From positions 48,947-112,946 of the forward strand of contig CAUJIY010000025.1 in assembly GCA_963205295.1 (NCBI GenBank): DNA of 64,000 nt, in the 5' to 3' direction. Under the pieces are notes generated by a model, which saw nothing but the letters and a program-made list of their open reading frames with translations, did no database searches and was not told the origin of the DNA. The position numbers were made by a program, and so were the translations under genes. This document shows, piece after piece, positions 39,277 to 48,834 of this stretch (positions are counted from its first letter, which is position 1; each line of letters begins with the position of its first letter). Origin of the DNA: Pseudomonadota bacterium. GTDB taxonomy: Bacteria > Pseudomonadota > Gammaproteobacteria > Steroidobacterales > GCA-2729495.

Positions 39277-40311
39277 ATGAGCTCGCATACCCCGCTGACC
39301 TACAAGGACGCCGGCGTCGATATCGCGGCCGGCGACGAGCTCGTCGAGCGCATCAAGCCGCTGGCGCGACGCACCGCGCGGCCGGGCCTGCTCGGCGGCA
39401 TCGGCGGATTCGGTGGCCTGTTCGAGATCGACCTGAAGAAATATCCGCAACCGGTGCTCGTCGCCGGTACGGACGGCGTTGGCACCAAGCTGCGGCTGGC
39501 GCTCGATCTCGGCATCCTCGACACGGTCGGGATCGACCTCGTCGCCATGTGCGTGAACGACATCGTGGTGCAGGGCGCAGAGCCCCTGTTTTTTCTCGAC
39601 TACTACGCCACCGGGCAGCTCTCACTCGCCCAGGCCGAGGCCGTCATCGGCGGCATTGCCGCGGGATGCGCGGCCAGCGGGTGCGCCCTGCTCGGCGGCG
39701 AGACTGCCGAGATGCCGGGCATGTACGCCCCCGGCGACATCGACCTTGCCGGTTTCGCCGTCGGCGTGGTCAACCGTGATCGCCTCATCGACGGCTCCCG
39801 GGTTCGGCCCGGCGACATCCTGCTCGGACTCGCCTCCAGCGGCGCACACTCGAACGGGTACTCGCTCATCCGGCACATCCTCGGGCGCGAACCCGGGGCC
39901 GTCGACCGGCCGTGGCACGGCACGACCCTCGGCCGCGCGCTGCTCGCACCGACCCGCCTGTACGTGCGCCCGCTGCTCGAACTGATGTCATCCTGCGATG
40001 TGCACGCTCTCGCGCACATCACCGGGGGTGGCCTGCCCGGCAACGTGGTACGCGTATTGCCGACCGACACCGATGCCCGCATGGACCCGAAGCGGTGGCC
40101 ACGCCCGGAGATCTTCACCTGGCTCCAGGCGAGCGGACGGGTGGCGGAGGACGAGATGCTGCGCACCTTCAACTGCGGCATCGGCATGGTCGTCGTGGTG
40201 GCGCGTGCGGATGCCGAGCGCGCCGCCGACCGCCTGCGCGCCGCTGGTGAAACCGTGTTCGTCATCGGCGAGATCAGCGCCGGCAGCAGCCAGGTCCACA
40301 TCGCGACATGA
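39277..40311 (+). CDS. purM: Phosphoribosylformylglycinamidine cyclo-ligase PurM
   Basis: PurM closes the imidazole ring of AIR with ATP in purine synthesis. The 344-residue product shows [20 protein letters not shown], the strictly conserved GGFGGLF and [34 protein letters not shown], and [15 protein letters not shown] lies just upstream of the ATG. The stop overlaps the purN start (ATGA), giving a coupled purMN pair. Confidence 0.97.
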   Translation: MSSHTPLTYKDAGVDIAAGDELVERIKPLARRTARPGLLGGIGGFGGLFEIDLKKYPQPVLVAGTDGVGTKLRLALDLGILDTVGIDLVAMCVNDIVVQGAEPLFFLDYYATGQLSLAQAEAVIGGIAAGCAASGCALLGGETAEMPGMYAPGDIDLAGFAVGVVNRDRLIDGSRVRPGDILLGLASSGAHSNGYSLIRHILGREPGAVDRPWHGTTLGRALLAPTRLYVRPLLELMSSCDVHALAHITGGGLPGNVVRVLPTDTDARMDPKRWPRPEIFTWLQASGRVAEDEMLRTFNCGIGMVVVVARADAERAADRLRAAGETVFVIGEISAGSSQVHIAT

Positions 40312-40979
40312 CGGCCCGGCCCGCCGCGCCGCGCGCCGTCGTGCTGGTTTCCGGCGGCGGCACCAACCTGCAGGCCATGATAGACGCGGTCGCCGGCGGT
40401 GAGCTGTCGCTGCAGCTTGCCGGTGTCGTCAGCGACCGTCCCGGGGTGCGCGCCCTCGACCGGGCGCGTGCCGCGGGCATCGGCGCCTGGACGATCGATT
40501 ACCGGACGAGCCCCGACCGCGCGGCATGCGACGCGCAGCTCGGCGCCACGCTCGCACGCCTGGCCCCGGATGTCGTGGTCCTCGCCGGCTTCATGCGCAT
40601 CCTGCCGGCCGCACTCGTCGACCACTACCGTGGCCGCATGTTCAATGTCCACCCTTCACTGCTGCCGAAATTCCCCGGCCTCGACACCTACCGGCGCGCC
40701 CTCGCCGCGGGCGAACGCTGGCACGGCAGCACCGTGCACTTCGTGATCCCGGCGCTCGATGCCGGACCCGCGGTGCTGCAGTATCGGGTGGCCATCACTG
40801 GGGACGACACCGAGGACACCCTGCGCGGGCGGGTCCAGCGCGGCGAGTACCTCATCTACCCGCGCGCCTTGCAATGGTTCGCCGGCGGCCGCCTGGCCTG
40901 GCGCGACGGCGGGCCCTGGCTCGACGGTGCGCCCCTCGGGGCACCGGTCGTGGTCGACGAGGGCCACCCGGTCCCCTGA
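40308..40979 (+). CDS. purN: Phosphoribosylglycinamide formyltransferase PurN
   Basis: PurN transfers a formyl group from 10-formyl-tetrahydrofolate to GAR. The 223-residue product starts with [36 protein letters not shown] and [18 protein letters not shown] contain the catalytic Asn and His, and [19 protein letters not shown] the catalytic Asp. It overlaps purM by four bases. The 158-base gap to EF-G has a separate promoter candidate. Confidence 0.96.
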   Translation: MTARPAAPRAVVLVSGGGTNLQAMIDAVAGGELSLQLAGVVSDRPGVRALDRARAAGIGAWTIDYRTSPDRAACDAQLGATLARLAPDVVVLAGFMRILPAALVDHYRGRMFNVHPSLLPKFPGLDTYRRALAAGERWHGSTVHFVIPALDAGPAVLQYRVAITGDDTEDTLRGRVQRGEYLIYPRALQWFAGGRLAWRDGGPWLDGAPLGAPVVVDEGHPVP

Positions 40980-41026
40980 GCGGCACCATCCCGCCGCCGT
41001 CAGCCCCGGATCGTCGCGACAGGGGG

Positions 41027-41057
41027 TTGGCTCCACGCCACCACAACAGGATAGAAT
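41027..41057 (+). promoter_or_regulatory. Predicted promoter of the EF-G gene
   Basis: TTGGCT at 41027-41032 and TAGAAT at 41052-41057 are separated by 19 bases, at the long end of the sigma-70 spacing range. Transcription would start about 75 bases before the EF-G ATG at 41138, leaving a leader that contains GCTCGCAATCCCTCCGGGCT, in which no known riboswitch was recognised. Confidence 0.45.
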
Positions 41058-41137
41058 GAGCGGTTATTCGTGCTCGCAATCCCTCCGGGCTCGCACCCGG
41101 GGGCGGATCCAACCGTTCAACTCCAGAAGTCAAGACC

Positions 41138-43267
41138 ATGGCCAGGAAGAAAGACCTCAAGCTCTACCGCAACTTCGGCATCGTCGCGCACATCGATGCG
41201 GGCAAGACCACGACCACCGAGCGTGTGCTGTATTTCACCGGGCGCAAGCACCAGATCGTCGAGGTGCACGACACCAAGGACGGCAAGGGCAGCACGACCA
41301 CCGACTACCTGGAACAGGAGCGCAAGCGCGGCATCACCATCCAGAGCGCTGCAGTTACGACCGAGTGGAAGGGGCACCAGCTCAACCTGATCGACACCCC
41401 GGGGCACGTCGACTTCACGATCGAGGTCAACCGCAGCCTGCGCGTGCTCGACGGCGCCGTGGTGGTGTTCGATGGTGTGGCTGGTGTCGAGCCGCAGACC
41501 GAGACCAACTGGCGCCTGGCTAACCAGTACAACGTGCCGCGCATCTGTTACGTCAACAAGATGGATCGCATGGGTGCCAACTTCGGCCACTGCCTGAAGG
41601 GTATCCGCGAGCGTCTCGGCGCCAACGTCGTGCTGTGCCACGTGCCGATCGGCAGCCACGACGAGTTCGCCGGCATGGCCGATCTCATCGCCGGTGTCGC
41701 CTACGTCTGGCAAGGCGACGGCAAGGAAACCGAGTGGGAAACCGTGGCCCTCGACCAGCTGGCGTCGCGCTTCAAGTTCGCCGCGGCGGGCGACAACGAG
41801 TGGATCGCCAACATCCCGAAACTGCGCCAGGACGCACTCGAGCACGCGCTGGCGATGGACGACGACGCCTTCATGCAGTTCGTCGAAACCGGCGAGTTCG
41901 ACCCGGCGGTGCTCAAGGCCTGCATCCGCAAGGGCACCGTGAGCGGCCAGCTGGTACCGGTGCTCTGCGGCTCGTCGTTCAAGAACAAGGGCGTGCAGCA
42001 GCTCCTCGACGCGGTGGTCGACTACCTGCCCTACCCCGGCGAGAACGGCGGCATCGCCATGGTGGACCCGGACGGCAAGACCATCGGCACGCAGGAAGTG
42101 CGCGACGACGCCCCGGCACGCGCACTCGCCTTCAAGGTGATCAACGACCAGTTCGGCACGCTGACCTTCGTGCGCATCTACTCCGGCGTCATCAAGAAGG
42201 GCGATACGCTGATCAACGTCACGCGCGGCAAGAAGGAGCGCATCGGCCGCATCGTCGAGGTCCACGCCAATGCCACCAAGGACATCGAGGAAGCCCGTGC
42301 CGGTGACATCTGCGCCTTCGTCTCCATGAAGGACACCGAGACCGGCGACTCGCTCTCCGATCCCGATCACCCCGCCCTGCTCGAGCGCATGCGCTTCCCG
42401 GACCCGGTGATCAGCGTCTCGGTCGAACCGAAGACCCGCGCCGACGTCGACAAGATGTCCACCGCGATCTACAAGATGGTGAAGGCCGACCCCTCGCTCA
42501 GGCTCGAGGTCGACCAGGAGACCGGCCAGACCGTGCTCAAGGGCATGGGCGAGCTGCATCTGGAGGTCACCATCGACCGCATGCGCACCGAACTCGGCGT
42601 CGAAGCCAACATGGGCAAGCCGCGGGTCAGCTTCCGCGAGGCCTTCGGCACCGTCGTCGAGCACACCTACACGCACAAGAAGCAGTCGGGCGGCTCCGGC
42701 CAGTACGCCGAGGTCAAGATGATCTTCGAGCCGCTGCAGCCCGGCAGCGGCGTGGAGTTCTCCGACGAGATCGTCGGCGGACGCATTCCGCGCGAATTCA
42801 TTCCCTCGGTCGAATACGCGATCCGTACGGAAGCCAAGAAAGGCCAGGTCGCCGGCTACGAAGTCGTGGACTTCAGGGCGCGGCTCATCGACGGTAAGTA
42901 TCACGATGTGGACAGCTCGGCACTCGCCTTCGAGATCGCCGGCCGGGCGATGTTCCGCGAGGCCCACAAGGCCAGCCGTCCGAAGCTGCTCGAGCCGATC
43001 ATGCGCGTCGAGGTCGTCACCGAGAGCACCTACCTCGGCGACATCATCGGCGACGTCAACCGGCGTCGCGGCCAGGTCACCGACCAGGGCCAGAAGGGTA
43101 CCCAGGCATTCGTGCAGGGCTTCATCCCGCTGGCGGAGATGTTCGGCTACATCAACTTCCTGCGCTCGGCCACCAGCGGCCGCGGCACCTTCACCATGGA
43201 GTTCGCCCACTACGCCGATGTGCCGGCGGGTCTGGTGGACAAGCTCATCGAGAAGGAGTCGCGCTGA
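41138..43267 (+). CDS. Elongation factor G-like GTPase outside the str operon
   Basis: A 709-residue EF-G. The G domain has AHIDAGKTTTTERV (P-loop), GITIQSAAV, DTPGHVDFTIEV and VNKMDRMG. Domains II-V follow, including the HKKQSGGSGQYAEVKM and KYHDVDSSALAFEIAG segments of domain IV and the C-terminal MFGYINFLRSATSGRGTFTMEF. Switch I differs from common EF-G: the usual GAATMDWMEQE is replaced by DGKGSTTTDYLEQE with a short insertion. No ribosomal protein or tuf gene is adjacent, so this is probably a second EF-G (EF-G2 or specialised form) unless it is the sole copy. Confidence 0.92.
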   Translation: MARKKDLKLYRNFGIVAHIDAGKTTTTERVLYFTGRKHQIVEVHDTKDGKGSTTTDYLEQERKRGITIQSAAVTTEWKGHQLNLIDTPGHVDFTIEVNRSLRVLDGAVVVFDGVAGVEPQTETNWRLANQYNVPRICYVNKMDRMGANFGHCLKGIRERLGANVVLCHVPIGSHDEFAGMADLIAGVAYVWQGDGKETEWETVALDQLASRFKFAAAGDNEWIANIPKLRQDALEHALAMDDDAFMQFVETGEFDPAVLKACIRKGTVSGQLVPVLCGSSFKNKGVQQLLDAVVDYLPYPGENGGIAMVDPDGKTIGTQEVRDDAPARALAFKVINDQFGTLTFVRIYSGVIKKGDTLINVTRGKKERIGRIVEVHANATKDIEEARAGDICAFVSMKDTETGDSLSDPDHPALLERMRFPDPVISVSVEPKTRADVDKMSTAIYKMVKADPSLRLEVDQETGQTVLKGMGELHLEVTIDRMRTELGVEANMGKPRVSFREAFGTVVEHTYTHKKQSGGSGQYAEVKMIFEPLQPGSGVEFSDEIVGGRIPREFIPSVEYAIRTEAKKGQVAGYEVVDFRARLIDGKYHDVDSSALAFEIAGRAMFREAHKASRPKLLEPIMRVEVVTESTYLGDIIGDVNRRRGQVTDQGQKGTQAFVQGFIPLAEMFGYINFLRSATSGRGTFTMEFAHYADVPAGLVDKLIEKESR

Positions 43268-43295
43268 CGGGGCGCGGCGGACTCATGGCATGCGG

Positions 43296-43326
43296 AAAGG
43301 CCGGCGCTGGCGCCGGCCTTTTCTTT
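43296..43326 (+). terminator. Rho-independent terminator of the EF-G gene
   Basis: A 12-base stem AAAGGCCGGCGC/GCGCCGGCCTTT around a two-base loop (TG; in practice a four-base CTGG loop if the last C-G pair opens) is followed by TTTTCTTT, at 43296-43326. It lies 28 bases after the stop. It could also reduce transcription from dcd on the other strand, but its T tract in that direction is shorter. Confidence 0.85.
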
Positions 43327-43348
43327 GGAATTTTGGGAAGACAATATT

Positions 43349-43371
43349 CGCGGCTTGCGCCGCTCCTGCAG
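43349..43371 (-). repeat. Isolated REP-like hairpin
   Basis: The minus strand reads CTGCAGGAGCGGCGCAAGCCGCG, with stem GCGGC/GCCGC around the tetraloop GCAA. It has the same layout as the hairpins at 57985-58167 (CTGTGGGAGGGG-GCAA-type), though its stem sequence differs. It lies between the EF-G terminator and dcd, in an AT-richer interval. Confidence 0.6.
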
Positions 43372-43436
43372 ATCCCACAGCTGCCACCGCTCCGACAGCC
43401 CCGGAGGCCCCGTGGCAGCCCCGCTGCGGGCCGCGC

Positions 43437-44003
43437 TCAGGTCCGCGGCAGGGTGACCCCGCGCTGGCCCTGGTACTTGCCGCCACGGTCCTTGTAGGAC
43501 GTCTCGCAGGGCTCGTCGGACTCGAAGAAGATCATCTGCGCCACGCCTTCGTTGGCGTAGATCCGTGCGGGCAGCGGCGTGGTGTTGGAGAACTCCAGCG
43601 TCACGTGCCCCTCCCACTCGGGCTCGAGCGGGGTCACGTTGACGATGATGCCGCAGCGTGCGTAGGTCGACTTGCCGAGGCACACGGTCAGGACGGTGCG
43701 CGGAATCCGGAAGTACTCCACCGTGGCGGCCAGCGCGAAGGAGTTCGGTGGGATGATGCAGACCTCGCCTTCCATGTCGACGAAACTCGACTTGTCGAAG
43801 GCCTTCGGGTCGACGATCGTCGAGTTGATATTCGTGAACACCTTGAACTGGCTGCCACAGCGCACGTCGTAACCGTAGCTCGACGTGCCGAAGGAGATGA
43901 CACGCCGGTCACCGACCGTGCGCACCTGGCCCGGCTCGAACGGCTCGATCATGCCGTGCTGCTCCGCCATGCGGCGGATCCATCGGTCCGACCTGATGGT
44001 CAT
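43437..44003 (-). CDS. dcd: dCTP deaminase Dcd
   Basis: Dcd deaminates dCTP to dUTP for thymidylate synthesis. The 188-residue product begins [20 protein letters not shown], as in pseudomonads. [42 protein letters not shown] and [18 protein letters not shown] carry the active-site motif with the catalytic Glu in VTLEFSN. ATG 44003 overlaps the mrp stop (ATGA). It follows mrp in an operon. Confidence 0.96.
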   Translation of the reverse strand: MTIRSDRWIRRMAEQHGMIEPFEPGQVRTVGDRRVISFGTSSYGYDVRCGSQFKVFTNINSTIVDPKAFDKSSFVDMEGEVCIIPPNSFALAATVEYFRIPRTVLTVCLGKSTYARCGIIVNVTPLEPEWEGHVTLEFSNTTPLPARIYANEGVAQMIFFESDEPCETSYKDRGGKYQGQRGVTLPRT

Positions 44004-45100
44004 CGGCCGGACTCGACCACGATGCGCGGAAACTTGTGCTTCTGGTCTGCCGGGCGGCGTGCCAGGGCCGCCGCCGTGCGCCGCGCCACCTCGCGGTAAC
44101 GCTGGGCAAGGATGCCCTGCGGCTCGGCAACCACCGGCGGGCGGCCGGCATCGGTCTGCGCCCGGATGGTGCGGTCGAGCGGGATCGCGCCAAGCAACGG
44201 AATACCGCATTCGGCGGCGAGGTCAGCGCCGCCCCCGGCGCCGAACAATGGCTCTTCGTGACTGCACTTCGGACAGACGAAGCTGCTCATGTTCTCGATG
44301 ATGCCGAGCAGTGGCACGCCGACCTTCTCGAACATCTTCAGGCCGCGGCGCGCCACCTGCATCGCCACCTGCTGCGGTGTCGTGACGATCACCACGCCGG
44401 CCACCGGTACCTTCTGGCTGAGCGTGAGCTGGGTGTCGCCGGTGCCGGGCGGCAGATCGACGACGAGGTAGTCGAGATCCTGCCACGCTGTCTGGAAAAT
44501 GAGCTGGTTCACCACCTGGGTCACCATCGGCCCGCGCCAGATCATCGCCTGGGAATCATCGACCAGGAAGCCGACCGACATGACCTGCAGGCCGTGGGCC
44601 TGCAGCGGCTCGAAAGTCTTACCGTCACGGCTTCCCGGCTGGCGTCCAGCGACACCGAGCATGGTCGGCTGGCTCGGCCCGTAGACGTCGGCGTCGAGCA
44701 GACCGACCCGTGCCCCCTCGGCAGCCAGCGCGAGCGCCAGGTTGGCCGCGGTGGTCGACTTGCCGACGCCACCCTTGCCCGAGGCGACCGCGATGACGTT
44801 CTTCACCCCGGGCAGCGGCGTCAGGCCGCCCTGCGGAGCGCGTGCGGTGACAGACCAGTCGATGCTCACTTTCGCTGCGGTCGCACCGCCCGCTGCGGTA
44901 CTCGCGGCCGCGGCCACGGCGGATTCCAGCGCGGCACGGATGCCTGCAGCCGGAAAACCGAGGTGCACGGCAACGACAGGACCGTCGGCCGTGATGCGGG
45001 TCTCGATCCGGGCGCCAGCCGCCCCGAGCGTGGCGTCGACATCCGGTATGGAAACGGCAGCGACAGCACGCTGAATATCGGCGGCGATGGGGTCGGACAT
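44000..45100 (-). CDS. Iron-sulfur cluster carrier Mrp/ApbC
   Basis: A 366-residue P-loop ATPase that binds and transfers Fe-S clusters. The N-terminal MIP18-like domain (about 1-85) precedes the deviant Walker [51 protein letters not shown] and [18 protein letters not shown] follow, the last with the CPKC cluster motif. ATG 45100 ([10 protein letters not shown]) is used. The gene is upstream of dcd and diverges from the HEAT-kinase operon across 241 bases. In pseudomonads mrp-dcd is next to metG, which here lies 4.9 kb away. Confidence 0.93.
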   Translation of the reverse strand: MSDPIAADIQRAVAAVSIPDVDATLGAAGARIETRITADGPVVAVHLGFPAAGIRAALESAVAAAASTAAGGATAAKVSIDWSVTARAPQGGLTPLPGVKNVIAVASGKGGVGKSTTAANLALALAAEGARVGLLDADVYGPSQPTMLGVAGRQPGSRDGKTFEPLQAHGLQVMSVGFLVDDSQAMIWRGPMVTQVVNQLIFQTAWQDLDYLVVDLPPGTGDTQLTLSQKVPVAGVVIVTTPQQVAMQVARRGLKMFEKVGVPLLGIIENMSSFVCPKCSHEEPLFGAGGGADLAAECGIPLLGAIPLDRTIRAQTDAGRPPVVAEPQGILAQRYREVARRTAAALARRPADQKHKFPRIVVESGR

Positions 45101-45341
45101 GATTCGTGACGTTGTTAACAGTATGCGGGGAAGCGGAGCGGTCACATTGTACCCGATCGATGAAGGCGCGCCCGGTGGCCGCCGGCCCCTGTTGCCGGGC
45201 CGGGGCGCACGCGGGGCTGTGGCATAATGCCGGCGGTGCGAGGCGCGAGCCCGGCGTAACCTCATTGACATAACCCGCGGCAGTGGTGGGCGCTGCGCGG
45301 CTATGGTGTGCGTGCGCGGAAAGGGACGATTACCCGGGGCC
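45101..45341. promoter_or_regulatory. Divergent mrp/HEAT-kinase intergenic region
   Basis: A 241-base region. An extended -10-like sequence TGGCATAAT lies at 45220-45228, about 113 bases before the kinase ATG, inside the near-palindrome GGCATAATGCC (45221-45231). A TACAAT on the minus strand near 45150 could serve mrp. No good -35 is spaced with either. The middle is G+C rich, including GCCGGCCCCTGTTGCCGGGC. No terminator is needed or seen. Confidence 0.4.
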
Positions 45342-47726
45342 ATGAAGTTCATCAGCACATACAAGGCGGAGCGCTCGATCGCGCAGCTGCTGGCCGAGCG
45401 CGACATGAAGGCCCCGGAAGCGCGCAAGGCCATCGAGGCCCTGCGCAAGCTCGGCGCCCCCGCCATCCCCAAGCTCATCGAAGCATTCGCCAGCGCCGAG
45501 CGCGACCAGGCGACCGCCCTGGTACAGACCCTGGCCGCACAGGTCACCGAGCGCACCCTCAAGGAAGTCGCCGCCGGCCTCGGCCACGGCAACGCCCGCT
45601 GCGTGTCCGGAGCTGCTGCCGCCCTGGCAGCCGCACCAGGCTACGACCCGAACCAGCTCCTCACCTACCTCGGCCAGGACGAGGTCCCGGTCTCGGCCCT
45701 GATCGATGTGCTGCGCGCCCAGCAGCAACGCCTCAACGTCCGTGAGCTGCTGCGCCGCGCCTACGATCTCGAACCGCGCGAGAAGGCTGCCGTGTTCCGG
45801 ATCATCGGCGAGATTGCCACGCCCGAGCTGGTCCCCGAGCTCATCAACCGCCTCGAAGGCAAGGACCCCGCTGTACGGGTGCACGTCATCGAGGTGCTGT
45901 CGCGTTTCAACCGCCCCGACGTCGCCAAGGCGCTCGAGGGACAGCTTCAGGACCGCAACAAGGCAGTGCGCAAGGCCGCGCTGCTCGCGGTCGAGAACAT
46001 GCCGGGCGAGCGCAACCTGGCCCTGCTCTGCGGCCTGCTGCGCGACCCGGACATGGAAGCACGCGCCAAGGCCGTCGACCTGGTGGTCAGGGCCAACCAC
46101 CCCGACACCATGAAGCACCTGCTCGAGGTACTGCGCGACGAGAGCGAGGACGCCCGGCGCGCAGCGGTCGAAGTCCTCAACGGCATCGCAGACGTCGCCA
46201 CCCTCAAGTACCTGCTGGCGGCCCTCGAGGACAGCGACTGGTGGGTACGCTCGCGCGCCGCGGATGCGCTCGCCAAGATCGGCGGCCCGAAGGTCATGGA
46301 TGCCGTCCTGCAGCTGGTGCGCGACCAGAACGAGAACATCCGGCGCGCGGCGATCGAGATCCTCAACCAGACCCGGGACGAACGCGCGGTCGACCACCTC
46401 ATGGCCGCGACCAGCGACAAGGACTGGTGGGTCCGCGAGCGTGCCGCCGATGCCCTGGCCGAGATCGGCAGCCCGAAGGCGGTACCGGCGCTGGTGCAGA
46501 TGCTCAGCGGCGACGTACGCTCGGCGCCGGCAGCCGTGCGCGCCCTCGGCCGGCTCGGTGATTCGAAGATCATGCCGAGGCTCCTGCCCCTGCTCGATCA
46601 TGCCGACAAGGCCATCCGCCTCGAGGCCGTGAGCGCCGTCGCCCGCCTGGCCGATCAGCAGAACGCCAACACCGTCAAGTCGAAACTGCAGCCGTTCATG
46701 ACCGGTGCCGACGAGACCATCGCCAAGGCCGCCGCCGAGGCCGTGGTGAAACTCGACAACCGCTTCTCCACCACCGCCGTCGAGGCAGCACACCATCGCG
46801 AGCAGCTGGCCGTACCCGGCCGCACGCTGCTGGTCGAACCGGCAGAGGTGGAGCAGATCGTACGTGCCGCCGAGAGCGCGCAGAAGTTCGACTTCACCAC
46901 GCTCGCGCCGGGCGACATGATCGAGAACCGCTACAAGTTCATTCAGAAGATCGGCAAGGGTGCCTTCGGCACCGTGGTGCTGGTCGAGGACACCGTCGTC
47001 GACGAGCGCCTGATCCTCAAGTTCCTGAATCCCAACGTGAGCCAGGACGAGGAGATGATGAAGCGCTTCGTGCACGAGCTGCGCTACTCGCGCAAGATCA
47101 CGCACCGCAACGTCATCCGCATCTACGACTTCCTCAGCCTCGGCGGCAACTACGCGATCTCGATGGAGTACTTCCCCTCCCACACGCTTGGCGCCGAACT
47201 CAGCGACAAGAAGGGCCTGCCGTTCGAGAAATCCGCCGGGTGGGTGGTCGACATCGCCACGGGCATGGAGGTCGCCCACCAGGTCGGCATCGTGCACCGC
47301 GACCTGAAGCCCGCCAACATCCTGATCAACGACGAAGGGCTGCTGAAGATCGTCGATTTCGGTGTCGCCGCAGTCGCCTCGCACGCCGACACGCAACTCA
47401 CCAAGACCGGCTACGTGATCGGCTCGCCGAAGTACATGGCGCCCGAGCAGATCCTCGGCAAGAAGGTCGACCACCGCGCCGACGTCTACAGCCTCGGGGT
47501 CATCATGTACGAAATGCTCGCCGGGGTGCCGCCCTACTCCAAGGGCGACCATATGTCGGTGATGTACCAGCACGTGCAGGGCAAGTGCAAACCCTGCGAG
47601 GAGATCAATCCGAAGATCCCGCCGGCCCTCGCCGCCGTGGTGCGCCGGGCCATGGAAATCGACAAGACGAAGCGCTTCGAGTCCATGGACGAGCTGCGCG
47701 TCGCCGTCCAGGCCGCCAGCCTGTAG
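45342..47726 (+). CDS. HEAT-repeat serine/threonine protein kinase
   Basis: A 794-residue protein, apparently cytosolic with no signal peptide or membrane helix. Residues about 20-480 are HEAT-like alpha-helical repeats, with two almost identical units, DSDWWVRSRAADALAKIGGP (about 298) and DKDWWVRERAADALAEIGSP (about 360). A short linker leads to a complete Hanks-type kinase (about 530-790): glycine loop GKGAFG (538-543), Lys560 in LILKFL, Glu579, HRDLKPAN (652-659), DFG (672-674), APE (700-702), with Thr687 and Thr689 available in the activation loop. The kinase therefore should be active. ATG 45342 was chosen. It is the first gene of an operon with two PilT-type ATPases, so those or the pilus are plausible targets. 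Confidence 0.9.
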   Translation: MKFISTYKAERSIAQLLAERDMKAPEARKAIEALRKLGAPAIPKLIEAFASAERDQATALVQTLAAQVTERTLKEVAAGLGHGNARCVSGAAAALAAAPGYDPNQLLTYLGQDEVPVSALIDVLRAQQQRLNVRELLRRAYDLEPREKAAVFRIIGEIATPELVPELINRLEGKDPAVRVHVIEVLSRFNRPDVAKALEGQLQDRNKAVRKAALLAVENMPGERNLALLCGLLRDPDMEARAKAVDLVVRANHPDTMKHLLEVLRDESEDARRAAVEVLNGIADVATLKYLLAALEDSDWWVRSRAADALAKIGGPKVMDAVLQLVRDQNENIRRAAIEILNQTRDERAVDHLMAATSDKDWWVRERAADALAEIGSPKAVPALVQMLSGDVRSAPAAVRALGRLGDSKIMPRLLPLLDHADKAIRLEAVSAVARLADQQNANTVKSKLQPFMTGADETIAKAAAEAVVKLDNRFSTTAVEAAHHREQLAVPGRTLLVEPAEVEQIVRAAESAQKFDFTTLAPGDMIENRYKFIQKIGKGAFGTVVLVEDTVVDERLILKFLNPNVSQDEEMMKRFVHELRYSRKITHRNVIRIYDFLSLGGNYAISMEYFPSHTLGAELSDKKGLPFEKSAGWVVDIATGMEVAHQVGIVHRDLKPANILINDEGLLKIVDFGVAAVASHADTQLTKTGYVIGSPKYMAPEQILGKKVDHRADVYSLGVIMYEMLAGVPPYSKGDHMSVMYQHVQGKCKPCEEINPKIPPALAAVVRRAMEIDKTKRFESMDELRVAVQAASL

Positions 47727-47742
47727 CCGGCCAGCCACTGCC

Positions 47743-48834
47743 ATGCCACGCATCGATGCCTTCCTGAAGCTTGGCCTGGCCCAGGGTTGTTCCGACGTGC
47801 ACCTGGCGGTCGGTGTCCCGCCGATGCTCCGCCTGCACGGCGACCTCATGCCGATCAAGTTCCGCGACCTGGGGGCCGCGGAACTCGAAAGCTACGTCAA
47901 CGAGATCCTGACCCCAGGCCAGCAGGACCGCTTCGGCCAGGGCCGCGACGTCGACTTCTCCTACGTCTCCGAGGACGGCGGGCGCTTTCGCGTCAACGTG
48001 TTCCGCAAGGAAACCGGGGTCGGCGCCACGTTCCGCTTCATCCCGGGTGCGATCCCGCGTCTCGACAAGATGCACCTGCCCGGGATCATCACCCGCCTGT
48101 GCGACCACCACCAGGGCATGATCCTCGTGACCGGCTCGACCGGTACCGGCAAGTCGACCACGCTCGCGGCGATGATCGACCACCTGAACAGCACGCAGAA
48201 CCTCAACATCATTTCGCTCGAGGACCCGATCGAGTTCGTCCACCGCAGCAAGCGCTCGCAGGTCATCCAGCGCGAACTGGGCACGCACCTGCCGAGTTTC
48301 GCCGAGGGCATCCGCGCCTCCCTGCGCGAGGATCCGGACGTCATCCTCGTCGGTGAAATGCGCGATGCGGAGACGATCTCGATGGCCATGACCGCCGCCG
48401 AGACCGGCCACCTGGTGCTCGGCACGCTGCACACCACCGGCGCGGTCAAGACCATCGACCGCGTCATCGACGCGCTGCCCGGTGAGATGCGCGAACAGAC
48501 GAAGAGCTTCCTGTCGCAGAGCCTGCTCGCGGTGATCACCCAGACGCTGGTGAAAACTCCGGATGGCCGCGGCCGGCGTGCCATCGTCGAGATCATGGTC
48601 ATGACGCGCGCCATCGCCAAGCTGATCATGACCGACCAGACCCACCAGATCCCCTCGCAGCTGCAGACCGGGCGCGATCTCGGCATGCAGATGATGGACC
48701 AGGCTCTGCTCGACGCGATCCAGCGCAAAGAGATCGATCCCGACGATGCCTTCCGCTACGCGAGCGACAAGGCCATGTTCACCCGCTTCGTCACCGACAC
48801 CACCGTACTGCCGAAAGTCGATGTCAACGGCTGA
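47743..48834 (+). CDS. PilT/PilU-type pilus retraction ATPase (first copy)
   Basis: A 363-residue secretion-type hexameric ATPase. The N-terminal PAS-like domain has GCSDVHLAVGVPPMLRLHG. Walker A GSTGTGKST is at 131-139, the Asp box LEDPIEF at about 159-165, Walker B with Glu205 in VILVGEMRD, and the His box in TGHLVLGTLHT. The C-terminus, VKTPDGRGRRAIVEIM and IDPDDAFRYASDKAMF, resembles PilU more than PilT, though GEMRD is PilT-like. The gene begins 16 bases after the HEAT kinase. No pilin, pilB, pilC or secretin gene is nearby, so its pilus partner must be encoded elsewhere. Confidence 0.92.
   Translation: MPRIDAFLKLGLAQGCSDVHLAVGVPPMLRLHGDLMPIKFRDLGAAELESYVNEILTPGQQDRFGQGRDVDFSYVSEDGGRFRVNVFRKETGVGATFRFIPGAIPRLDKMHLPGIITRLCDHHQGMILVTGSTGTGKSTTLAAMIDHLNSTQNLNIISLEDPIEFVHRSKRSQVIQRELGTHLPSFAEGIRASLREDPDVILVGEMRDAETISMAMTAAETGHLVLGTLHTTGAVKTIDRVIDALPGEMREQTKSFLSQSLLAVITQTLVKTPDGRGRRAIVEIMVMTRAIAKLIMTDQTHQIPSQLQTGRDLGMQMMDQALLDAIQRKEIDPDDAFRYASDKAMFTRFVTDTTVLPKVDVNG

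Noticed and set aside
41058..41137. Possible riboswitch or leader peptide before the EF-G gene
   Set aside because: The leader has no recognisable aptamer core and no convincing terminator or short reading frame with regulatory codons.
41117..43210. A 697-codon open frame antisense to the EF-G gene
   Set aside because: It is a shadow frame with no family features.
45330..47858. An 842-codon open frame antisense to the HEAT kinase
   Set aside because: The plus strand encodes complete kinase and HEAT motifs. The minus frame has repeated DxxAD-like composition produced by the HEAT repeats being read backwards.
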